9,491 nt of DNA from XN24 sp047921395. GTDB taxonomy: Bacteria; Pseudomonadota; Gammaproteobacteria; Steroidobacterales; XN24. Both the position numbers and the translations under genes were made by a program. Positions 5,088 through 9,491 of the stretch are shown here, piece after piece (position 1 is the first letter of the stretch; the number at the start of each line of letters is the position of its first letter). The stretch covers positions 1-9,491 of the forward strand of contig JBLRWH010000082.1 of NCBI GenBank assembly GCA_047921395.1, in the 5' to 3' direction. The notes under the pieces were generated by a model. That model did no database searches. It was not told the origin of the DNA and was given only the letters and a program-made list of their open reading frames with translations.

Positions 5088-5999
5088 ATGGAAACAGCGC
5101 CGTCCCGTCTTGCCATCATCGCGGCCTTCGCGATCGTCTACATCGTCTGGGGGTCCACTTACCTGGCGATCCGGATCGCGGTGCAGGAGCTGCCGCCGGC
5201 GCTGCTGGCGGGGGTGCGTTTCATTATCGCAGGCGTGGCGCTCGGGGCGCTGGCGCTGGCGCGCGGTCAGTCCCTGCCGAAAACCCGCGGCGAATGGGGC
5301 ACCACCGCGATCCTCGCGATTGCGTTCATCGTCCTCGGCAACGGGCTCGTGACCTGGGCCGAGCAATGGGTGCCGTCGAACCAGGCTGCGCTGATCATTG
5401 CCAGCTCCGCACTGTTCACGGCCTGGTTCGGTACTTTCGGGCGCCGGGCGGTGCCGCTCAGCGGCGCGACGAAACTCGGGCTGTTCGCAGGGCTGGTGGG
5501 CACCGCGTTGCTGGTCTGGCCGGAACGGTCGGCGGAGCATGCCCCCGGCGGGGACCTGCTGTGGCCCAAGGCCGTGATCCTCATGTCCACGCTGGCCTGG
5601 TCCTGGGGGGTCATGTACAGTCGCAATGCCATCGTCAAAGTGAAGCCGCTGATGTTCGCGGCCTGCCAGATGCTGATCGGCGGCGGCATCCTGACGCTGG
5701 TCGGCCTCGCAAACGGCGAGCTCGCGCGCTGGACCTGGACGCTGCCGGGCATCGGGGGACTGCTGTACCTGACGGTCTTCGGCTCCTGCCTCGCCTATGC
5801 CACCTACATGTGGCTGCTCAACCAGACCACCCCCGCGCGACTCGGTACGGTCGCCTACGTCAATCCCGCGATCGCGACGCTGCTCGGCTGGTGGGTGCTG
5901 GACGAGGGGCTGGGCGGCATGCAGCTCACCGGCATGGCCGTGATCCTGGCCAGCGTGGCGTGGGTGACGATCAGCGCGCGGGCGATCGGCCGGCGCTGA
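5088..5999 (+). CDS. EamA/DMT superfamily permease, YedA-like
   Basis: A 303-aa inner-membrane exporter-type protein of the drug/metabolite transporter superfamily, with two EamA repeats and about ten hydrophobic helices. The N-terminal repeat opens with YIVWGSTYLAIRIAV (18-32), then ELPPALLAGVRF (34-45), a sequence style closest to E. coli YedA. The second repeat ends with YVNPAIATLLGWWVLDEGL, the usual final EamA motif. The substrate cannot be inferred. Relatives export amino acids, metabolites or drugs. ATG 5088 was chosen because the family N-terminus begins here. The in-frame ATG at 5061 lies in the likely -10 box, and the frame further upstream is low-complexity. The Shine-Dalgarno is weak. 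The gene converges on the holin-like gene with only 4 nt between stops. Confidence 0.88.
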   Translation: METAPSRLAIIAAFAIVYIVWGSTYLAIRIAVQELPPALLAGVRFIIAGVALGALALARGQSLPKTRGEWGTTAILAIAFIVLGNGLVTWAEQWVPSNQAALIIASSALFTAWFGTFGRRAVPLSGATKLGLFAGLVGTALLVWPERSAEHAPGGDLLWPKAVILMSTLAWSWGVMYSRNAIVKVKPLMFAACQMLIGGGILTLVGLANGELARWTWTLPGIGGLLYLTVFGSCLAYATYMWLLNQTTPARLGTVAYVNPAIATLLGWWVLDEGLGGMQLTGMAVILASVAWVTISARAIGRR

Positions 6000-6012
6000 C
6001 GGCTCACCGCCG
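5991..6012. terminator. Imperfect hairpin spanning the two stops of the DMT and PF04020 genes
   Basis: CGGCG (5991-5995) plus TGA (5997-5999) pairs with TCA (6004-6006) plus CGCCG (6008-6012). There is one C-C mismatch and a 4-nt loop CGGC. The stop codons of both convergent genes are paired inside the stem. No T-tract is present. Termination here is possible but not proven. Confidence 0.35.
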
Positions 6013-6381
6013 CCGCATGACGATGAGCTCGTAGCGACCGCTCTCGCCGATAAAGGCGGACGCCAGCCAGCCGAAGAAGCTGACGAAGATCGCGCCGAAG
6101 ATCGCGCTCCAGAAGCCGCCAAGCGTGAACCCCTGGAACATCACGGATACCAGCCCCAGCATCATCGCGTTGACGACGAGCAGGAACAGCCCCAGCGTCA
6201 GAATCGTCAGGGGCAGTGTCAACAGGATGACGACCGGGCGCACGAACGCGTTGACGATGCCGAGCAGCAACGCAGCCCCGAGCACCGTGCCGAGTCCCTG
6301 CAGGTCCATGCCCGGCACCACCAGCGCGGCCAGCCACAGCGAGATTGCCGTGATCAGCATGCGTACCAGGAAACCGTTCAT
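6004..6381 (-). CDS. Phage-holin-like family membrane protein (PF04020)
   Basis: A 125-aa integral membrane protein with about four helices (residues 3-24, 29-50, 52-78, 84-112). The stretch GIVNAFVRPVVILLTLPL (41-58) is the recognisable core of the PF04020 family (YvlD-like, named after a resemblance to phage holins). Function is unknown, and no lysis genes are nearby, so a holin role is not implied. The coding strand reads TGAGGAGGCAAAC before ATG 6381, so a strong GAGGAGG overlaps the stop codon of the upstream VC0807-type gene. The gap is 10 nt. The two genes are certainly placed for coupled translation. It is the last gene of the minus-strand run. Confidence 0.85.
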   Translation of the reverse strand: MNGFLVRMLITAISLWLAALVVPGMDLQGLGTVLGAALLLGIVNAFVRPVVILLTLPLTILTLGLFLLVVNAMMLGLVSVMFQGFTLGGFWSAIFGAIFVSFFGWLASAFIGESGRYELIVMRRR

Positions 6382-6391
6382 GTTTGCCTCC

Positions 6392-7084
6392 TCAGGTCTT
6401 CAGGATCTGTTCGAGGTCGAGTGCGGTCAACCGCCGGATCCGGTAGAAAAGGTACCAGAGCGTCGCGATCATGATCAGCATCGAGGGCACGACGATCACC
6501 GGGTAGGACAAGGCCGTCATCCGGCCAAGCTCCTCGTTGAACGCCGTGGTGCCCGGCTGGCTCGTCACGATCCACTTGGCGAGCACGAAGTTCAGCACGG
6601 AAGAGACGAAAAACGAGGCTGCGAGCATCCAGGAGGCGTGGACCAGGGTGCGGTCGAAGGCCTGGCGGTTGCCGCGGCGCTCCAGCGCCTCGTCCACGTC
6701 CTGGATGCGGATGATCTTGTCGTTGTAAAGGAAAGTGCGGACGATCGGGAAACGCGTGCGCAACGACAGCACGACGGCGATCCCGATGACCGCCGGCACC
6801 GCGGCCTCCTTGACGGCGATCCACTTCGGATCCAGCTGCATCAGGCCAATCCCGCCGGTCAGCAACACGCTGACGAAGCCGAGGATCGAGACGATGTTCC
6901 ACTCGCGCCGCCGCGCGAAGTCCACCAGCCCGTAGCTGAGCGGAAACAGCAGCGCCACGACCAGCCCCCAGGCCGGACCCAGCGCGGTCTCTCCCGACAA
7001 CTTCATCAGGATCACTGCGGGAACGGCGATGTTGATGCCCAGCGAGAGCAGTGCGTTCTCGCGGCGTTCCGGCGCGTTACTCAT
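6392..7084 (-). CDS. VC0807-family six-helix membrane protein
   Basis: A 230-aa polytopic membrane protein. Hydrophobic segments lie at about residues 12-28, 35-52, 66-82, 93-106, 150-172 and 190-216. The order NIAVPAVILMKLSG, LGPAWGLVVALLFPLSYG, LLTGGIGLMQLDPKWIAVKEAAVPA is the pattern I associate with the VC0807 family, which is uncharacterised and sometimes mis-annotated as a transporter. The central hydrophilic loop (about 108-148) is charged and contains FLYNDKIIRIQDVDEAL. ATG 7084 follows the EncFtn stop by 24 nt. No good Shine-Dalgarno is visible, so it may rely on coupling. It lies in the same frame as the EncFtn gene, separated by one TGA and eight sense codons. Confidence 0.72.
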   Translation of the reverse strand: MSNAPERRENALLSLGINIAVPAVILMKLSGETALGPAWGLVVALLFPLSYGLVDFARRREWNIVSILGFVSVLLTGGIGLMQLDPKWIAVKEAAVPAVIGIAVVLSLRTRFPIVRTFLYNDKIIRIQDVDEALERRGNRQAFDRTLVHASWMLAASFFVSSVLNFVLAKWIVTSQPGTTAFNEELGRMTALSYPVIVVPSMLIMIATLWYLFYRIRRLTALDLEQILKT

Positions 7085-7108
7085 GCTGCATCGATGGCGC
7101 GGATGCGC

Positions 7109-7408
7109 TCAGTGTTCGTCGTCATGGTGAGCGATCGCGCCGGTCGTGAACAGGCGTCCTTTCAGCTCCTTGGAGAAAAACGGGTCGCGGCGGCGGATCC
7201 ACTCGAGGACCATCGCGGCGTGCTCCTTTTCCTCGTCGCGGTTGTGGGCGAGGATCTCCTTGAGCTCCGCATCCTTGCAGGCATCCACACGCTGGTTGTA
7301 CCAGTCCACGGCCTCGAGCTCTTCCATCAGCGAGATGATCGCGCGGTGCATGTCGCGCGTTTCGTCGGACAGTTCCTCGACCGGCTCGTGGTAGCCCTCG
7401 TTCGCCAT
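7109..7408 (-). CDS. Encapsulin-type ferritin-like protein (EncFtn) without targeting tail
   Basis: A 99-aa iron-oxidising ferritin-like protein. It closely resembles the encapsulated ferritin of Rhodospirillum rubrum, e.g. MEELEAVDWYNQRVDA (28-43) and ILAHNRDEEKEHAAM (52-66). The residues that form the dimer-interface ferroxidase site in that protein are all present: Glu29, Glu30, Glu32, Trp36, Tyr37, Glu60 and His63. As in the family, a single two-helix chain must dimerise to make a ferritin-like bundle and then assemble as a ring. Such proteins oxidise Fe(II) but cannot store it without an encapsulin shell. Here the chain stops after GAIAHHDDEH, with no LSIGSLKG-like encapsulin targeting peptide, and no encapsulin gene is in the window. 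The start ATG 7408 follows a strong AAGGAGG. ppk2 lies 61 nt upstream, and a VC0807-type gene 24 nt downstream. Confidence 0.88.
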   Translation of the reverse strand: MANEGYHEPVEELSDETRDMHRAIISLMEELEAVDWYNQRVDACKDAELKEILAHNRDEEKEHAAMVLEWIRRRDPFFSKELKGRLFTTGAIAHHDDEH

Positions 7409-7430
7409 ATCGCCTCCTTCACCTTTTCAA

Positions 7431-7448
7431 CGGTCTCATCGGTCTCAT
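7431..7448. repeat. Two tandem copies of CGGTCTCAT between ppk2 and the EncFtn gene
   Basis: Exact 9-bp tandem duplication (7431-7439 and 7440-7448) in the 61-nt spacer upstream of the EncFtn Shine-Dalgarno. It may be a replication slip or a small regulator site. Two copies are not enough to decide. Confidence 0.4.
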
Positions 7449-7469
7449 CGTTCGGGGGTCGCCACGTCA

Positions 7470-8369
7470 TTAATAGACGATCGGCACGAAATTCTGTTCC
7501 TCGATCGGTGGCCGCCCGTAATGCTGGCTGTCGCCGCGCGGCGGCAACGACGGCGGATCCGGCATCACGTCCTCGTAGGGCACGCTCGCCAGCAGGTGCG
7601 CGATGCAATTCAGCCGGGCGCGCTGCTTGTCGTCGGCGGGGATCATCCACCACGGCGCCTCGGGGATGTCGGCGAACCTCAGCATTTCGTCCTTGGCGTG
7701 CGAATACTCGCGATACAGGCGACGCGACTCGAGGTCCATCGGTGAGAGCTTCCAGCGCTTCTCGGGGTTGTGAATCCGGGCCTGGAAGCGTCGCTCCTGC
7801 TCCTCGTCGCTGACCGAGAACCAGTACTTGATCAGCAGGATGCCCGAGCGCACCAGCATCTGCTCGAACTCGGGCACCGAGCGGGCGAACTCGAGATACT
7901 CGTCATGGTCGCAAAAACCCATGACGCGCTCCACGAGGGCGCGGTTGTACCAGCTGCGGTCGAACAGCACCATCTCGCCGCCCGTCGGCAGGTGCCCCAC
8001 GTAGCGCTGGAAATACCACTGGTGCCGCTCGCGGTCCGTCGGCGTGGGCAAGGCCGCGACGCGGCATACGCGCGGGTTCAGCTTCTCCGTGATCCGCTTG
8101 ATGGCGCCGCCCTTGCCGGCGGCATCGCGGCCCTCGAAGAGCACGACGATCTTCAGTTTCCTGTGCCGCACCCATTCCTGCAGCTTGACCAGCTCGACCT
8201 GCAGCTTGGCGAGCTCGCGCTCGTAGATTTTCTTCTTGAGATGTCCCTTGTTCGTATACCAGTTCGACGGGTGGCCGGGCGGCGGCGCCTGCAGGTCCGA
8301 CGGGCTGTGGACCGGGCACACCGCGGCGCCAGACTTCTCGGCGAGCTTTTCTTTCTTGGTCTTTTTCAT
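7470..8369 (-). CDS. ppk2: Polyphosphate kinase 2, class I-like
   Basis: PPK2 transfers phosphate between polyphosphate and nucleoside diphosphates, typically making ADP/GDP into ATP/GTP in class I. The 299-aa cytoplasmic protein has a single PPK2 domain. It shows Walker A GRDAAGKGG (80-88), ITEKLNPRVCRVAALP (93-108), WYFQRYVGHLP (118-128), Walker B FDRSWYNRALVERVMGF (136-152) and the lid region SDEEQERRFQARI (187-199), then KRWKLSPMDLESR (204-216). The sequence is of the P. aeruginosa PA0141 type, which is why class I is preferred. ATG 8369 was chosen because GGGAGGG lies four to five bases upstream. The earlier in-frame Met codon at 8390 has no such site. The N-terminus is Lys-rich. It is followed by the EncFtn gene at 61 nt. 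Confidence 0.93.
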   Translation of the reverse strand: MKKTKKEKLAEKSGAAVCPVHSPSDLQAPPPGHPSNWYTNKGHLKKKIYERELAKLQVELVKLQEWVRHRKLKIVVLFEGRDAAGKGGAIKRITEKLNPRVCRVAALPTPTDRERHQWYFQRYVGHLPTGGEMVLFDRSWYNRALVERVMGFCDHDEYLEFARSVPEFEQMLVRSGILLIKYWFSVSDEEQERRFQARIHNPEKRWKLSPMDLESRRLYREYSHAKDEMLRFADIPEAPWWMIPADDKQRARLNCIAHLLASVPYEDVMPDPPSLPPRGDSQHYGRPPIEEQNFVPIVY

Positions 8370-8411
8370 TGGCCCTCCCGGCCGATGCATTCACCCGCGC
8401 CAGCCGCCCAC

Positions 8412-8441
8412 ACTATAGCGCCGTGGGTGCGGTGCTGGCAG
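8412..8441 (-). promoter_or_regulatory. Candidate promoter for ppk2 inside the end of comB
   Basis: On the minus strand CTGCCA (8436-8441, 4 of 6) and TATAGT (8412-8417, 5 of 6) are separated by 18 bp. The TAG within the -10 box is the stop codon of the upstream comB-like gene. Start of transcription would be near 8405, about 36 nt before ATG 8369. This would let ppk2 and the EncFtn genes be expressed apart from comB. Confidence 0.35.
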
Positions 8442-9147
8442 CCGCCGGCGCATCCACCCGCTCCAGGCTCAGGCGACCCGCCGGGTCACGCACGCGGCGC
8501 AGGATGAACGGATAGGCCGAGACGCGCATGCAGGTCGCGAAATCCTCTGGCGGAAACCACGGCCTGGCGGGGTCGAAAAACTTCGCACCCGAAGGGTCCT
8601 GGCGCACTTTTGCGCGCACCGGGTCGAAATCCGGGAATGCGCCGCGCAGCCCCGCCGCCAGGTACTGCGCGCAGGCCTCGTCCTCGGCCGTTCGCTCGGT
8701 CGCGTTCCAGCCCATGCAGACCAGCGAAATGCGCGCCGGCCGGCGGTCCTGCAGCCACGCGACGATCGCGCCCGCGTTGACGAAGCTCCCGGTGATGACC
8801 TCCTCCGCGCGCGTCGCGGCCAGCAAGCCCTGCACGCCCGCGCTGGTCCTGAGGACGAGGCTACGGCCGGCAAGCTCGGCGCGCAGGATCTCTGTCGGCG
8901 AATTGGAGAAGTCGAAGCCGGGCAGGGGCCGCCCGTCGCGCTCGCCCGCCAGCAGCAGCGAGGGGTCTTCACGCCGCAGCGCCAGGGCCTCTTCCGGAGT
9001 CGCGACCGGCAGGATGCGGGCGACGCCCCGGGCGAAAGCACAGGGCGCCAGGGTGAAGGCCCGGAACACGTCGATGATGACCGCCACCCCCGTGGCCCTT
9101 CGGGCGCCTTCCAGCAGGTGCAGGATCCGGACGTCGGCCGGGATGAT
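8413..9147 (-). CDS. 2-phosphosulfolactate phosphatase family protein (ComB-like), probable ATC start
   Basis: Family PF04029. ComB removes phosphate from 2-phosphosulfolactate to give sulfolactate, a step in coenzyme M synthesis in methanogens and in sulfolactate formation in some bacteria. The bacterial role here is unknown. Motifs counted from the proposed start: IIDVFRAF (24-31, with Asp26), GERDGRPLPGFDFSNSP (68-84), TSAGVQGL (101-108) and GSFVNAGA (120-127). The first ordinary start codon is GTG at 9087, which would remove about 20 residues that belong to the family (VRILHLLEGARRATG). The frame upstream has no ATG, GTG or TTG. An ATC at 9145-9147 lies eight bases after GAGGA and restores a normal 244-aa protein. 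A sequencing error or use of the truncated GTG start are the alternatives. The gene follows the DUF2214-like gene by 11 nt. Confidence 0.75.
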   Translation of the reverse strand: MIPADVRILHLLEGARRATGVAVIIDVFRAFTLAPCAFARGVARILPVATPEEALALRREDPSLLLAGERDGRPLPGFDFSNSPTEILRAELAGRSLVLRTSAGVQGLLAATRAEEVITGSFVNAGAIVAWLQDRRPARISLVCMGWNATERTAEDEACAQYLAAGLRGAFPDFDPVRAKVRQDPSGAKFFDPARPWFPPEDFATCMRVSAYPFILRRVRDPAGRLSLERVDAPAAASTAPTAL

Positions 9148-9155
9148 CGGGACTT

Positions 9156-9160
9156 TCCTC
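9156..9160 (-). promoter_or_regulatory. Shine-Dalgarno GAGGA pointing to an ATC start for comB
   Basis: On the minus strand GAGGA, overlapping the stop of the DUF2214-like gene, is followed by eight bases and ATC at 9147-9145 (a second ATC follows at 9144). The first GTG in the frame is 68 bases away from this site. Confidence 0.45.
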
Positions 9161-9371
9161 AGGACCCCACGCCGCGCGCCATCATGGCGGCCAGCAAGGG
9201 GAGAAAGACGAGCAGCAACGAGATGCCGTAGGCAAGATCGACGATCACGATCTTCCGGGCGATGGCGGGCTCCGGCCGCGGCGAAAAGATGAGGCGCTCC
9301 GCGATCAGCGCGGCCATGACGAACATCATCGCCAGGTAATGAAACCAGGCCATCGTCAGCACACCAGTCAT
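9159..9371 (-). CDS. Small membrane protein resembling the N-terminal half of DUF2214
   Basis: A 70-aa protein with two membrane helices (about residues 5-24 and 42-64) joined by a basic loop. Phrases such as AALIAERLIFSPRPE, then ARKIVIVDLAYGISLLLVF match the first half of DUF2214 membrane proteins as I know them, which run to about 150 aa. The second half, normally carrying a GLLRVF-type segment and two more helices, is absent, and no trace of it remains because the comB-like gene begins at once. The gene may be a natural short form or a truncation. The start is ATG 9371, supported by GAGGAG about seven bases upstream. It lies 19 nt after the diguanylate cyclase stop. The family link is moderately sure. 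Confidence 0.6.
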   Translation of the reverse strand: MTGVLTMAWFHYLAMMFVMAALIAERLIFSPRPEPAIARKIVIVDLAYGISLLLVFLPLLAAMMARGVGS

Positions 9372-9390
9372 TCGCTATCTCCTCGAGCCT

Positions 9391-9491
9391 CTAAACCAAT
9401 TCGGGTTGCGGGGGGCTGCTTTCGGCCATACGCTGCTTTCGTGCCTGCTTGTCCCGGTACATTGCCTTGTCGGCGACGACGATGAGCTCCC
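9391..9491 (-). CDS. GGDEF diguanylate cyclase, C-terminal end only (5' part outside window)
   Basis: Reading the minus strand from the window edge gives ELIVVADKAMYRDKQARK and a short hydrophilic tail ending PQPELV before a TAG stop at 9391-9393. The VADKAMYRDK segment is the signature of the last helix of GGDEF domains, so this is the 3' end of a gene for a cyclic-di-GMP synthase or GGDEF-domain signalling protein. The active-site motif and any sensor domain lie beyond the window, so activity cannot be judged. It is 19 nt upstream of the DUF2214-like gene and may head the same transcript. Confidence 0.8.
   Translation of the reverse strand, partial: ELIVVADKAMYRDKQARKQRMAESSPPQPELV

Noticed and set aside
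4935..6122. 395-codon minus-strand frame opposite the DMT permease
   Set aside because: It is antisense to a clear membrane transporter gene, is Arg/Gly/Gln-rich, and has no motifs. It is a shadow of codon bias.
6004..6381. Phage lysis holin or prophage remnant
   Set aside because: PF04020 proteins carry the holin name but are widespread chromosomal membrane proteins. There is no endolysin, spanin or phage gene in the window.
7085..7111. Hidden encapsulin targeting peptide downstream of the EncFtn stop in another frame
   Set aside because: None of the three frames past the stop encodes an LSIGSLKG-like sequence before the next gene begins.
6125..7813. Long open frame on the plus strand (562 codons) across the right-hand gene cluster
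   Set aside because: It runs antisense across four well-supported genes, has a low-complexity Arg/His/Gln-rich composition and no family resemblance. Such frames are common opposite G+C-rich genes.

Overview
The window is G+C-rich, compact bacterial chromosome, about two thirds G+C by eye, with short gaps, 4-nt overlaps and many GTG/TTG starts. A full tatABC set, an MgtE channel, a PlcP/LpxH-like phosphoesterase and a VC0807-type membrane protein point to a Gram-negative proteobacterium, most likely a gammaproteobacterium. I cannot place it more finely. I see no tRNA, rRNA, CRISPR array, insertion sequence or phage structural gene.

Left part (1-2412). The 3' end of an mgtE magnesium channel gene (+) converges on a two-gene minus-strand operon: a metallophosphoesterase (1612-2412) overlapping by 4 nt a GT4 glycosyltransferase (620-1615). 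This pair looks like plcP-agt, the phospholipid-to-glycolipid remodelling module, rather than true lpxH.

Middle (2443-4567, +). An A+T-richer divergent intergenic region holds a 32-codon aromatic-rich reading frame with its own Shine-Dalgarno sequence. Its stop overlaps the TTG start of dtd (D-aminoacyl-tRNA deacylase). The twin-arginine export operon tatA-tatB-tatC follows.

Centre (4607-5999). A DUF1244 gene (-) and a YedA-like EamA/DMT permease (+) diverge from a shared promoter region with overlapping -35 boxes.

Right part (6004-9491, all minus strand). In transcription order: the 3' end of a GGDEF diguanylate cyclase, a 70-aa protein resembling the first half of DUF2214, a ComB-type 2-phosphosulfolactate phosphatase that probably starts at ATC, a class I-like PPK2 polyphosphate kinase, an encapsulin-type ferritin (EncFtn) with no encapsulin targeting tail and no encapsulin gene in view, a VC0807-family membrane protein and a PF04020 holin-like membrane protein. 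The last four are closely spaced and may be one operon linking polyphosphate and iron handling with two small membrane proteins.

The observations most worth following up are the aromatic leader frame on dtd, the plcP-agt assignment, the solo EncFtn beside ppk2, and the probable ATC start of comB. All three convergent gene junctions carry hairpins without a T-tract.
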